This document shows positions 1 to 8,754 of a stretch of DNA of 64,000 nt, one piece after another. Source of the DNA: Cupriavidus basilensis (GTDB taxonomy: Bacteria > Pseudomonadota > Gammaproteobacteria > Burkholderiales > Burkholderiaceae); the NCBI RefSeq assembly GCF_008801925.2, contig NZ_CP062806.1:62001-126000 (forward strand), in the 5' to 3' direction. How positions within the stretch are numbered: position 1 is the stretch's first letter; the number at the start of each line of letters is the position of its first letter. A model generated the notes under the pieces. The model saw nothing but the letters and a program-made list of their open reading frames with translations, was not told the origin of the DNA and made no database searches. A program made the position numbers and the translations under genes.

Positions 1-45
1 TCTGAGGACCCTGTTAACCGGGGCGCCACTGGTTAGCTCACAAGG

Positions 46-1200
46 TCAGTCAAATTGCTGCGAAATTGCACGAAGGCATTCGATAGTCTCAATTTCCCGA
101 TTTGTCTCTTCCGTCATGGTTGTCCCGTATGCATGGTTCGACGAGAGTTTGACAATGACGACGCCGCGGGAAGGATCAACATAAACGAATTGGTTGTAGA
201 TACCGATCGCGCTGAACTCGTTTCGATTGCCGTCGGGAATCCACCATTGGTAGCCATAGCCGAGTGGCAACGTGTGGTCCGCCAAGATTGGCATTCCCGG
301 CATCAGGTGGAGTGCGTCAGGAGTGATCGAGGCCTTCACCCAGGCTTTGGGGACGAGCTGCTTGCCCTTCCAGACACCGTCCTTTCGATACAACTCTCCC
401 AGTTTTGCAAAGTCACGAGCGGTAAGGTTGAGTCCTGCGAACGCCATCTCCATCCCGACGCTGTCAATCAGCCAGTAGCCCGGCGACGTCATTCCGAGCG
501 GTTCATACAGCCGCTCCTTCATGTAGTCGGTCAGTGAGCGCTTTGTTGCGTGAACCACCAGGGCGCCGAGCGCCTGCGTGTCTCCCGAGTTGTAGCGACA
601 CACCGTGCCGGGCCGACTCTCGCTCACCATGCCGGCGACAAACGCATCAAGCGTACCCACGTCACTCATAGCGGCGCCGAGACGGAAAACGTCCGAACTG
701 GAATCATGGTAATCCTCATTCCAGCGTGCACCCGATGACATCTGCAATACTTCCTTGATCCGGACGCCGTCATATGCCGAACCCGTCGGTACAGGAACAT
801 AGTCGCTGATTGCATCGTCAACGCTACGGATGTGGCCCTCGGCTATGGCGATACCTACCAGAGCCGAGACAAAGCTCTTCGAGACTGACCACGAGATCCA
901 CTGCACGTTTCGGCCGCCGGTTAGAGCATACCGCTCGTAGCGAACGACACCATCTTTCAGTACCAGTAGCGCTGCCGTGTCGGTATCCGAAAGGAATCCT
1001 TCAAGGGAGCGGGTCGCGCCTCCAAACTCATAGGTTGGCGGGAGTGAGATCGGCTCGCCATCGGGAAACTCGCACGGCACCGCGGACTGCGGCATCCGAG
1101 ATGTGGGCAAAATTTCCTTGAAGCTGGAGAACGACTCATGTTGCGATGTGCCGTTGAACAGCGGCAAGCGGTCTAGTGTCGTCTTTTCCTGATCAATCAT
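46..1200 (-). CDS. Serine hydrolase, class C beta-lactamase fold (NylB-like)
   Basis: A 384-residue protein of the class C beta-lactamase / penicillin-binding fold. The nucleophile motif is S105-V-S-K108 (in WSVSKSF). YNSGDTQ near residue 204 supplies the tyrosine motif in the Y-x-S form rather than Y-x-N, which suits an esterase or amidase such as 6-aminohexanoate-dimer hydrolase better than a true beta-lactamase (family knowledge). No signal peptide or membrane segment is visible, so it is probably cytoplasmic. It stands alone on the minus strand beside IS debris. The substrate cannot be read from the sequence. Confidence 0.85.
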   Translation of the reverse strand: MIDQEKTTLDRLPLFNGTSQHESFSSFKEILPTSRMPQSAVPCEFPDGEPISLPPTYEFGGATRSLEGFLSDTDTAALLVLKDGVVRYERYALTGGRNVQWISWSVSKSFVSALVGIAIAEGHIRSVDDAISDYVPVPTGSAYDGVRIKEVLQMSSGARWNEDYHDSSSDVFRLGAAMSDVGTLDAFVAGMVSESRPGTVCRYNSGDTQALGALVVHATKRSLTDYMKERLYEPLGMTSPGYWLIDSVGMEMAFAGLNLTARDFAKLGELYRKDGVWKGKQLVPKAWVKASITPDALHLMPGMPILADHTLPLGYGYQWWIPDGNRNEFSAIGIYNQFVYVDPSRGVVIVKLSSNHAYGTTMTEETNREIETIECLRAISQQFD

Positions 1201-1880
1201 TTGTGAACTCCGTTACAAGTTGATTTCTTCCACAAAGTGGCGTCTTGGCCGGGATACCATCCGCCACATGGAACAATCGCAGGCAAACCAATGCCGTCCA
1301 GGCGGCCTGATACCTTCCCAAAACGAAACGGCGACAAGAGGCTGGTTCAAGCGTATTCTGCGGGAGGGCTGTAGCCCGCCGTTATCCATTTTCAGCAAAG
1401 TTTTGCGGATACCTGCTGGGCGATATGGGTGCTTCGTGTATCCCGAAGATGCGCAGCCATTTTCAATGTACGATGACCATGAGGAAGCGATCGCCACCGG
1501 GACCGATGAGGCGTAGCATGACAACGCAGATGTTGTTACGCTGGATGCCCTAGTCATTGGCACAATCGGTGGCGGAAAGTTGCGGAAAACCAGCGACTTT
1601 GTTATCGCGATGCTACAGCCGATGGCTCCCGACGACCCGCGGGCGAACTGCTGCGCCAGTGCGGAAAGCCACCATTGCTGCCGCCACATGTCAACTGATT
1701 CTCGAAACTTGCCTAAACGCAGGCTCGCTGACGGACTTTTTTCTCATGTTTTCTTCTTTGCCCCACGCCGCACGGCCATGGATTCATCAGGTTTTCAGTC
1801 GCGACGTAGACGAGCATGCGATCGCGCAACATGACTGGACCGATGTTGCCCCTGTTTGGTGTAGCTCTTAACTCTCGGGT
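1201..1880. other. Gap upstream of the hydrolase, no recognisable gene
   Basis: About 680 bases between the hydrolase start and the IS3 remnant. Open frames exist on both strands, including a 158-codon minus frame at 1213-1689, but their residue composition is rich in Arg, Ser and Trp and I recognise no family. It probably holds the hydrolase promoter plus decayed mobile-element sequence. Confidence 0.4.
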
Positions 1881-2194
1881 TATGCGGCCTTTTTACGCTG
1901 TGCCGCATGCCAGCGTTGCTCGTATTGCATGGGACTGAGATAACCCAGCGCGGAATGCAGCCGTCGGTGATTATAAAAGGCCATCCAGTCCAGCACCGCG
2001 TCCATGGCCTCCCGCCGGGTGGCGAACTTTCTTCCGTGCAAACTGGTGGTCTTGAGCCGTCCCCCGAAGCTTTCGGTGGGCGCATCCCAGCAATTCCCCT
2101 TCCGGCTCATGGACGAGCGCACGCCCCAGTCGCGCATGGTGCGCTGGAACTCATGGCTGCAATACTGGGCGGATTCAACCGGTCGTCGGAACAC
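1880..2194 (-). pseudogene. IS3-family transposase OrfB, C-terminal remnant
   Basis: About 100 residues match the end of an IS3-group DDE transposase: the motif GNCWDAPTESFGG contains the catalytic-region Asp/Glu, and it is followed by YNHRRLHSALGYLSPMQYE, a hallmark of the C-terminus. The upstream two thirds of orfB and all of orfA are missing; the sequence is replaced by the IS30 remnant just to the right, which probably truncated it. It is not functional. Confidence 0.85.
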
Positions 2195-2254
2195 CTTTGA
2201 TCAAGGAGGTGTTTATGGGACGGCCAGCGGGGTGGATGCACAGGGCGAGGAGCG

Positions 2255-3240
2255 ATGCGCTCGCCAGGTGCGCTGTCGCATCGGCGTGAGATCGAGCGGC
2301 AATTCTGGAAGCAAATCGCAACAGGCATTACAAGTGAGAAGACTGCAGAGGCGGTTGGCGTGTCGCCGGCAGTAGGCACTCGCTGGTTCCGCCATAATGG
2401 TGGCATGCCACTTTCCATGTCATGCCCAGTATCCGGGAGGTACTTGTCGTTCGCGGAGCGAGAAGAGATTGGACTACTTTCGTTCCAGGGCGTCGGGGTG
2501 TGCGAGATTGCTCGCCGTATCGGACGCAGCCCATCAACGGTCTCCCGGGAACTGACGCGTAACGCTGCAACTCGTGGCGGCCGGCTTGAGTATCGAGCTT
2601 CGGTTGCACAGTGGAAGGCGGAACTAGTTGCCAAACGCCCCAAACCTTCGAAACTGGTGACTAACCCACGGCTGTACTACTACGTGCAAGACCGTCTGGA
2701 GGGCAAGGTTCGCGCCGCTGATGGCCGTGAGATTTCCGGGCCCGGGCAAGCGCCGTTCAAAGGGAGAAACAAACCGCATCGCGGTGACCGTAAATGGGTC
2801 AATGGCTGGTCGCCCGAACAGATTTCCAACCGGTTGCAGATCGACTTCCCGGATGACGAATCCATGCGCATCTCTCACGAAGCCATTTACCAGGCTCTCT
2901 ATATCCAGAGCCGAGGTGCCCTCAAGCGCGAGCTGGTCAGCTGTCTGCGCACTGGGCGGGTGTTGCGCGTGCCGAGGGCCAGGGCCCAAGCCAAGGCTTG
3001 AGCGTACGTTAGCGAGGATGTAATGATCTCCAACCGGCCTGCAGAAGCGCAGGATCGTGCTGTGTCAGGGCATTGGGAGAGTGACCTGATCATCGGCCTG
3101 AACCGGTCCGCGATCGGAACGCTGGTCGAGCGATCAAGCCGATTCACCATGCTTGTCCACCTGCCTCGCGAGGAAGGCTAAGGGCTGATTCCCAGGACAA
3201 AGAATGGCCCTGCGCTGGGAGCTATCACGGCAAGCGTCAG
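2255..3240 (+). pseudogene. IS30-family transposase, frameshifted and truncated
   Basis: The first 248 codons encode the IS30 N-terminal HTH region (LSFAEREEIGLLSFQG, IGRSPSTVSRELTRN) and the start of the catalytic domain (WSPEQISNRL, ISHEAIYQALY). A frameshift at about 3001 stops the frame. The family sequence resumes in another frame as [20 protein letters not shown] and runs to 3179, where a Tyr codon in LPREEGY has become TAA. The match is lost near 3240, so the 3' third is absent. There are at least three disabling changes, so this is an old copy. Confidence 0.88.
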
Positions 3241-3291
3241 CGGAACCCAATTGTAATAGACTTGACGCCTTCCTCTGACCGTGGGTGACGG

Positions 3292-3738
3292 CTACAGATC
3301 GACCACTTTACGCAGAAACGCGAAGGAGACCCGCCAGTGGCCCTCGTCGGGATTGCACTGCACGGACACGGTCTTCTGGTTGACGCGCACGACGGTGCCG
3401 ATGCGCTCATGCAGGTGCTGGTCCGTAAAGGCCGCCGTGTCACCGACCATGAAGTCAGCACGTTGCGCATGGGGCGGGGGTGGAGAGGCGTGCGATGACG
3501 GTTGGGCCGCAGCGGTGGCATCGGCGATGACCGCGGCATAGGGCAAGGCCCAGCGCCGGCGCGTGGCGGTGTCCTCGACCACGGCCTGCGTCTGCCGCAG
3601 TTCGAGGATACGGCCCCGCCGCAGCGGCTGGATGAGATCGTCGGCGGCGTAGCTGACGGTCATGCCGATATGCAGGTGCCGGCGGCTCTCCAGGATCCGC
3701 TTCGAATCGTCGAGCATGCGCCCGATGGTCAGATACAA
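3292..3738 (-). CDS. Hypothetical protein with two KOW/Tudor-like modules
   Basis: A 148-residue soluble protein that I do not recognise as a named family. Two short beta-rich stretches resemble KOW/SH3-like barrels: residues about 25-70 (IGMTVSYAADDLI...RRGRILELRQTQAVVED) and about 98-148 (VGDTAAFTD...ERIGTVVRVNQKTVSVQ). A Pro/Ala-rich linker joins them. Such modules usually bind nucleic acid or ribosomal partners, but that is inference. It lies between IS30 and IS481 remnants, so its original neighbours are lost. Confidence 0.55.
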   Translation of the reverse strand: MYLTIGRMLDDSKRILESRRHLHIGMTVSYAADDLIQPLRRGRILELRQTQAVVEDTATRRRWALPYAAVIADATAAAQPSSHASPPPPHAQRADFMVGDTAAFTDQHLHERIGTVVRVNQKTVSVQCNPDEGHWRVSFAFLRKVVDL

Positions 3739-3779
3739 GCGGTACAGGTCGGCGCTTGGAGCGAAGCGCAGTGCGTCAA

Positions 3780-4100
3780 GAATGCAACCCCGAGCATCAC
3801 GAATACGAGCTCCATCTGGCCGTGGAAAATATCGACCACATCCGTACGCGGGCCAGGTTGCCTCAGACCAACGGCATCGTCGAACGGCTGCACAAAACCA
3901 TGCTCAACGAGTTCTATCGCATCGCCTTCCGCAAGAAGGTCTACGACTCGATCGGCACATTGCGGCTCGATCTCGATGCCCGGCTTGACCAGTATAACAA
4001 CCGGCGAGAACATCAGGGGCGATGGTGTTACTGCAAAACGCCCATGCGCACCTTCCTCGACTCGCTGGAACTCGCCAAGGAGAAACTGATCCCGGCATTG
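3780..4100 (+). pseudogene. IS481-family transposase, C-terminal fragment
   Basis: In frame from about 3780 the sequence reads ENIDHIRTRARLPQTNGIVER followed by LHKTMLNEFYRIAFRKK and QYNNRREHQG. This is the typical end of an IS481 DDE transposase, including the catalytic Glu in NGIVERLHK. The DNA-binding domain and the first two catalytic Asp residues are missing. The reading frame continues past 4100 into unrelated sequence that overlaps the rubredoxin gene on the other strand. Confidence 0.85.
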
Positions 4101-4141
4101 AGCCGCGCTTGTCGATTCAACAGCCCGACTATCATCATGAT

Positions 4142-4309
4142 TTACAACTCAATCATGTAAAAGTCGCTTTTCCCAGCTCCGCACTCGGGGCAGCTCCAGC
4201 TATCGGGAACGTCTTCCCACTTCGTACCTGGCGCGATTCCATGGTCGGGGGCACCAAGCTCCTCATCATAAATCCATCCACAGATTACACACATCAACGT
4301 TTTTTTCAT
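4142..4309 (-). CDS. rubA: Rubredoxin
   Basis: A 55-residue gene encoding a complete rubredoxin. It has two CxxC iron-binding knuckles, C7-V-I-C10 (followed by GWIYDE) and C40-P-E-C43 (in WSCPECGAGKSDF), which hold a single Fe in four cysteines, and the conserved GTKWEDVPDSW between them. It would pass electrons from rubredoxin reductase to a di-iron oxygenase. It starts 19 bases after the reductase stop on the same strand, so the two are co-transcribed. The likely partner oxygenase is the desaturase/hydroxylase at 7768-8712. Confidence 0.95.
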   Translation of the reverse strand: MKKTLMCVICGWIYDEELGAPDHGIAPGTKWEDVPDSWSCPECGAGKSDFYMIEL

Positions 4310-4328
4310 CTTAACTGCTCTTTTTTCT

Positions 4329-5468
4329 TTAGATCGCTACGGTAATTGTTTTGGCTATTGCGTCAGCTTCACGGGCTACATCCCCGGCGAGGACGAACCC
4401 ACAAATCGAGCCGTACTTGTCCTTGTAAATCAGTTTCTGGCCGCCTTCTGTTGCCTCCAATTCGGCCGTCACGTCCTCCAAGGACGCCGGGGGGAGCAAA
4501 GAAATTGGATACAAGTGAGTCTTCAGTTTCACGGGCATCGGTGGGAAAGCCATCTTCGTTGCCTCGCCCGTGATGGAGAGAGCTACTGCCTTGCTCGCGA
4601 AACTGATAGGCGCAATGTACGGCAGCCACCCAGACTTGTACTCAGCGCAGTCGCCCAGGGCGTAAATATTCGGCTCGCTCGTGAGGCCGCACTCGTCGAC
4701 GACAATGCCGACAGAAGTTCGAATGCCAGCGGCCTTGGCCAGCTCTGCCCGGGGTACCTGGCCGGCGGCAACCAGGAAGGCATCTGCCTTCACCGGAGCA
4801 AGTTCATCCACAGAGATTGCGTAGCCAGTGCTGTCAGCCGATACCTCCATGCTCTTCATCCCGCAGTACCACTCCACTCCCGCTTCATAAAGAATACGCT
4901 GCAAGCAGGTGCCTATTTCGATTGGCAGCATTCGTTGAAGTGGATATGCATCAGGAGTAATCACCAGGGGCTTGACCCCATGCTGAATCAAATCTTCAGC
5001 GATTTCACATCCAATCATTCCACTGCCAATGACTGCGATGCGCATACCCTCCTGCAAGTGCTCGCGCAAGCGGCCATACTGAGCAAGAGAGTTGACGTCA
5101 AAGACGTGATTCTCGGGCGCTGCCAACGCAATCTTCCTAGGCCGGCTACCTGTCGCCAGCACCAAGTTGTCATATTCCAGATCGGTTGCGTCCTTGAGCA
5201 CCACCGTCTTGTTGGCGATGTCCACATTCTCAGCCTCGCCGAGCACGAATTCGGCACTGAGCTCAGTGCTTAGGCGGCTTACTTCCTTCAATACCAGCGT
5301 TGCCGCAGTCTTTCTCATCCTCAGCGCGTTCGAAATCGCCGGCTTGTAGTAGTAGCCACCACCCTCATCGGTAACGAAGGTGATGACGTGTTCCACGTCA
5401 AGGCGGCGGATTTCTCGGGCAACGGAATAACCAGCCATCCCGCTGCCAATAATTACAGTCTTTTTCAC
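4329..5468 (-). CDS. rubB: Rubredoxin-NAD(+) reductase (FAD)
   Basis: A 379-residue flavoprotein of the rubredoxin/ferredoxin reductase family. It carries an N-terminal FAD dinucleotide fold (G8-S-G-M-A-G13), a second GSGMIG NAD(H)-binding fold near residue 147, and the C-terminal FAD motif YALGDCAEY. It reduces rubredoxin with NAD(P)H. The rubredoxin gene follows 19 bases later. Length and motifs are normal for the family. Upstream are gene remnants rather than an oxygenase, so the original operon has been disturbed between this gene and the alcohol dehydrogenase. Confidence 0.93.
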   Translation of the reverse strand: MKKTVIIGSGMAGYSVAREIRRLDVEHVITFVTDEGGGYYYKPAISNALRMRKTAATLVLKEVSRLSTELSAEFVLGEAENVDIANKTVVLKDATDLEYDNLVLATGSRPRKIALAAPENHVFDVNSLAQYGRLREHLQEGMRIAVIGSGMIGCEIAEDLIQHGVKPLVITPDAYPLQRMLPIEIGTCLQRILYEAGVEWYCGMKSMEVSADSTGYAISVDELAPVKADAFLVAAGQVPRAELAKAAGIRTSVGIVVDECGLTSEPNIYALGDCAEYKSGWLPYIAPISFASKAVALSITGEATKMAFPPMPVKLKTHLYPISLLPPASLEDVTAELEATEGGQKLIYKDKYGSICGFVLAGDVAREADAIAKTITVAI

Positions 5469-5563
5469 GATACGACCTTATTTATGCGGCCGCTGTGCGG
5501 CCTTCCATCCCAACTCTTTGAGTTCCGCAGCCTCTTCGCGGTCGAACTGCCTTGCGGTCCATC

Positions 5564-5650
5564 ATGTCGACCGAAAGTCTGTTGTCTTGGGGCTGGCGTA
5601 TTCCGTTCCTGGCCAGCGTACCGCTGATCGGTGTCGGCATGTATAAACGC
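5564..5650 (+). pseudogene. MFS/MHS transporter scrap (internal piece)
   Basis: A short plus-strand stretch encodes WGWRIPFLASVPLIGVGMY, the characteristic segment after the central loop of metabolite:H+ symporters of the MFS. Nothing of the gene survives on either side: upstream is the reductase promoter region and downstream the aldolase scrap begins in another frame. It is a 29-codon relic. Confidence 0.6.
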
Positions 5651-5654
5651 TTTA

Positions 5655-5857
5655 GAGTTCACCATTCACTCGGCCGTCCACATGGCACGGCATGACTTGG
5701 CGTGCGTGATTCACACTCATACTGCTGACGGTATGGCCGATTCGGCTCAGGAGGAAGGCCTGCTGCCGATTTCTCAACACGCTCTGAAGTTCTACAACCG
5801 CCTTGCCTACCACAGCTACGAAGGCATCGCGCTCGGCCTGGAAGAACGTGAACGTGA
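5655..5857 (+). pseudogene. Class II aldolase/adducin fragment
   Basis: About 68 codons read FTIHSAVHMARHDLACVIHTHT and then GLLPISQHALKFYNRLAYHSYEG. This matches the metal-binding HTHT region of class II aldolase/adducin proteins. Both ends are missing, and the frame runs on into antisense transporter sequence. It is one of three unrelated relics packed into about 520 bases. Confidence 0.7.
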
Positions 5858-5864
5858 TGCAGGA

Positions 5865-6079
5865 CAAATATGCGGATGCAAAGGTACCAAAGGCCAACAA
5901 GGTACCAATCAAGGGGTCAAACTTCGGGAAGAAGATTCTATTGAAGACGAAAGCGGACGCTGTCGCGGAGACGAACAAGTCGTACCACTCAACGGTTGTC
6001 CCAATGACGCTGGCTCCGGCAATCTTCTTGACGCTATTTTCAGTTTTGGAGGGCGAGTTGAAGAGTAGCTGGTATTCAT
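5865..6079 (-). pseudogene. MHS-family transporter, N-terminal remnant
   Basis: Starting at the ATG at 6079, the frame begins MNTSYSSTR. After a one-base shift near 6053 it continues as KTENSVKKIAGASVIGTTVE, WYDLFVSATASAFVFN and FDPLIGTLLAFGTFAS, the first membrane segments of a metabolite:H+ symporter. Homology ends at the junction with the aldolase scrap. Together with the plus-strand piece at 5564, it suggests a transporter gene destroyed by rearrangement. Confidence 0.65.
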
Positions 6080-6193
6080 TTTTGCTGTGCTTTCGGTGGG
6101 TCCGCCGGGCAGTGCCTGCGGAATCATGCGCCTCTCTGTTGCCCTGGGAAATACTCGTCGCAGGGTCCTGTTTGAGCTAACCATCTATCCGGA

Positions 6194-7324
6194 TCAGCCC
6201 ATAGCTTCCTTAAACAACTTTCGTGCGTCTTCCTCGGTAAGGGCACGCGGATTGGTCAGCGTCGAGTGGTCGCTCAGCGCTCCTTCAACTACAAAATCTT
6301 CAACGTCTTCGGCAACCTGCAGCTCGCGGAGGTTTTGGGGCATTCCGATACGAACATTGAGCTTTTCGACTTCTTCGGCAAAATTCGCTGTCATAGGCAG
6401 GCCGAGTGCAACACGAAGGCGTGCGTACTTGTCACCTACATGCGCCTCGTTAAAGCGTAGAACTGCTGGCAAGATCACCGCATTCACTGTTCCGTGGTGG
6501 AGTTTCGGGTACGTTAAAGCACCGAGTGGATGGGAGAGCGCGTGCACAGCACCCAGCCCTTTCTGGAAAGCCAAGCCACCTTCGATGCCCGCCATCATCA
6601 TTTCCCAGCGAGCCTGCTTATTGGTGGGGTTCTTAACTGCCAGCTCTATCCACTTCCAGGCACGAGCGGCGCCATCTAATGCAATCGCTTCTGCTGGAGG
6701 ATTCACCCGCGGCGACAGGAAGGTTTCGATGCAATGAGTAAAGGCGTCCATCCCCGTACCTGCGGTCAACGCCGGTGGCATACCTTCTGTCAGATCGGGG
6801 TCGCACAGCGAGCGCTTGGGGAGCAAATGCGGACTGACAATGAGCTTCTTCTGCCCATCGTGCAAACAAATCAGCGCACCGCGCCCAACCTCGCTACCAG
6901 TGCCGGCAGTTGTCGGGATGGCGATGAATGGCGCCGCGCTCGCCGTGATGAGTGGCATTGCAGCCATTCCCGCATATCGAGAAAGCGGCCCCTCGTGGGT
7001 AGCCAACACCGCCACACCCTTCGCCAAGTCCAGCGGAGAGCCGCCGCCGATGGCAATCATGCCGTCGCACTTCTGGGCGCAATAAAGGGCGGTCGCCTGT
7101 TCCACCGCCTCTTCAGTGGGATTAGGAGGAGTATCCGTATAGATAACCCGGCGGTGCTCCTCGCTCAAGTGGGCGGCGATTTTTTCCCATATGCCAGCTT
7201 TTACGATACCGGTATCGGTGACAATCATTGGCCTACGAATACCAGCACTGGCCAAGGCGGATTCCAGCTGTTGCAGGACCCCGGTACCAAACTCAATGTT
7301 TGTCAGATAGCTGATTGAAGCCAT
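6194..7324 (-). CDS. Iron-containing alcohol dehydrogenase
   Basis: A 376-residue group III (Fe-type) alcohol dehydrogenase. It has the NAD(P)-binding motif IGGGSPLDLAKGVA, the TTAGTGSEVG substrate-side motif, and metal-ligand regions GTGMDAFTHCIE, GAVHALSHPLG and LHHGTVNAVILP, all with the expected Asp and His residues. I chose the start at MASISYLTN because family members begin there; the frame extends 29 codons further up without protein-like character. It lies 10 bases after the chimeric gene and probably oxidises the alcohol made by the upstream hydroxylase (inference from the operon). Confidence 0.9.
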   Translation of the reverse strand: MASISYLTNIEFGTGVLQQLESALASAGIRRPMIVTDTGIVKAGIWEKIAAHLSEEHRRVIYTDTPPNPTEEAVEQATALYCAQKCDGMIAIGGGSPLDLAKGVAVLATHEGPLSRYAGMAAMPLITASAAPFIAIPTTAGTGSEVGRGALICLHDGQKKLIVSPHLLPKRSLCDPDLTEGMPPALTAGTGMDAFTHCIETFLSPRVNPPAEAIALDGAARAWKWIELAVKNPTNKQARWEMMMAGIEGGLAFQKGLGAVHALSHPLGALTYPKLHHGTVNAVILPAVLRFNEAHVGDKYARLRVALGLPMTANFAEEVEKLNVRIGMPQNLRELQVAEDVEDFVVEGALSDHSTLTNPRALTEEDARKLFKEAMG

Positions 7325-7334
7325 TTTCACGCCC

Positions 7335-7724
7335 TCAAGAAGCTGCGCGCAGCATAGCGTCCAGCAGGACATTGCAGCCTGCTTCGAGATGCTCTGATTT
7401 CGCGTCTTCAATCTCGTTGTACGAAACGCCGTCTTTGCTCGGTACGAAAGTCATCGCTACTGGAAGTTGTCCAGCGACATATACGGCATCGTGGCCGGCG
7501 CCGCTGACGATACCCGCAGCGAACTGAGTCGGACCTTGCCGATTGAGTGCGAGGATCAGCGTAGCCGGCTCCGGCTGCATCAGCATGTTCAGCGTGCCGC
7601 CGGCTTGTTGTTTCTCAGCAGTTTGCGCAAGCGCCGGTGCTTGGCTAAAAAAGCTGGCCGCTGCGACCAACGCCAGTTGCGCGATGGCATCTATTTTCTT
7701 GGCATCCATGGAATTTCCTTTCAA
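7335..7724 (-). pseudogene. Chimeric remnant: binding-protein N-terminus fused to Zn-amidohydrolase C-terminus
   Basis: This 129-codon frame joins two unrelated genes. Residues 1 to about 65 carry a signal peptide (LALVAAASFFSQAPALA) and GGTLNMLMQPEPATL, the mature start of an ABC peptide-binding protein. Residues about 70-129 (SGAGHDAVYVAG, FVPSKDGVSYNEIEDAK, SEHLEAGCNVLL) are the C-terminal end of an M20-type N-carbamoyl-L-amino-acid or allantoate hydrolase. The frame stays open across the join. Neither half can be active alone. It sits in line inside the operon, 10 bases before the dehydrogenase. Confidence 0.75.
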
Positions 7725-7767
7725 CGTGGCTCGTGGAGTTGAGGTACGGAACGGCGGGTGATGGAAT

Positions 7768-8712
7768 TTAAGAATCAGTCGGCTGTGGCCTGCTCACTGG
7801 CTCACCGCGGATCTCATGTTTGATGTAGCGCAATACAGATACTGTCGACGCTGGGTATCCTTTCTCTGTGTTCGTAATGTGAGTTGCCAAGATTGCGTTG
7901 AGCTTGGGCAAAGCGTGGAACGGAACCACTGGATAAGCGTGGTGCTCGACGTGGTACGGCATGTTCCAAGCAAAGAATCGGATGAGCGCGTTGGTATATG
8001 TAGTGCGCGTGTTCGCCAGCATGTTCGGGCCGTGCTCACAACCGGTATGCTCTGCCAACAGGTAAGGGCGAAGGAACCACTGGCCAACCACTACAGGAAC
8101 AACCCATAACAGTAGAGCGGCGGGAGAACGCGTAGCAATCGAAACCACGATGATGGTGAGATAGCCAAGCAAATAGAATCTCGCTTCGCGCGCAATCAAG
8201 CCACGCTTGTTCTCAGGAACCCAAGGCTTAGTGACCTTCCCTTTAACGCCATGCACGAGCAGCATGCGAACGCGGTCAATCCATGTCGGAATTCCTGACC
8301 AGAAAAATACCAGTCCGAAACGAGTAGTAGGTAGAGGAACGGCCAGCTCAGGGTCTTTCGCGGGGTCTTGAGTATAACGGTGATGATCCCAGTGGTATGC
8401 GCGGTAATACTCATACGGAAGCAAAATTGCGAATCCCGCGAAATGCCCACAGATGTAATTGAGTGTACGGGTCTTGAATGCCGTTTGGTGGGCCATTTCA
8501 TGTTCGGTAGTGAACAGGAATGCGATGAGATAGCCTGTGATGGCAGTCAGTGGGATGGCCCAGCATGTCCCGATGCTATTCCAGAGCGCGGTTCCGGCTA
8601 TCGCCATCGCACCGAAGTGCCCCAGCGCGCGCATCACGCCAGAGAAATCAGACTTCACTGAAAGCGGCATCAGTTCACTTGCTTTCAGTCGAAATTGGGC
8701 TGGTTTTTCCAT
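7768..8712 (-). CDS. Membrane di-iron fatty acid desaturase/hydroxylase
   Basis: A 314-residue integral membrane enzyme with the three histidine clusters of the desaturase/hydroxylase superfamily: HEMAH (71-75), HWDHHR (107-112) and HVEHH (about residue 258). It also has hydrophobic spans between and after the first clusters. These histidines hold a di-iron centre that activates oxygen with electrons from rubredoxin, and both rubredoxin and its reductase are encoded downstream. The boxes follow the desaturase spacing rather than that of AlkB alkane hydroxylase. The start is 42 bases after the hydrolase stop, so it is co-transcribed. The substrate is unknown. Confidence 0.88.
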   Translation of the reverse strand: MEKPAQFRLKASELMPLSVKSDFSGVMRALGHFGAMAIAGTALWNSIGTCWAIPLTAITGYLIAFLFTTEHEMAHQTAFKTRTLNYICGHFAGFAILLPYEYYRAYHWDHHRYTQDPAKDPELAVPLPTTRFGLVFFWSGIPTWIDRVRMLLVHGVKGKVTKPWVPENKRGLIAREARFYLLGYLTIIVVSIATRSPAALLLWVVPVVVGQWFLRPYLLAEHTGCEHGPNMLANTRTTYTNALIRFFAWNMPYHVEHHAYPVVPFHALPKLNAILATHITNTEKGYPASTVSVLRYIKHEIRGEPVSRPQPTDS

Positions 8713-8754
8713 GATTACTTTAATCCTTTATTTGGTCAGTCGCGTCTTCGGCCG

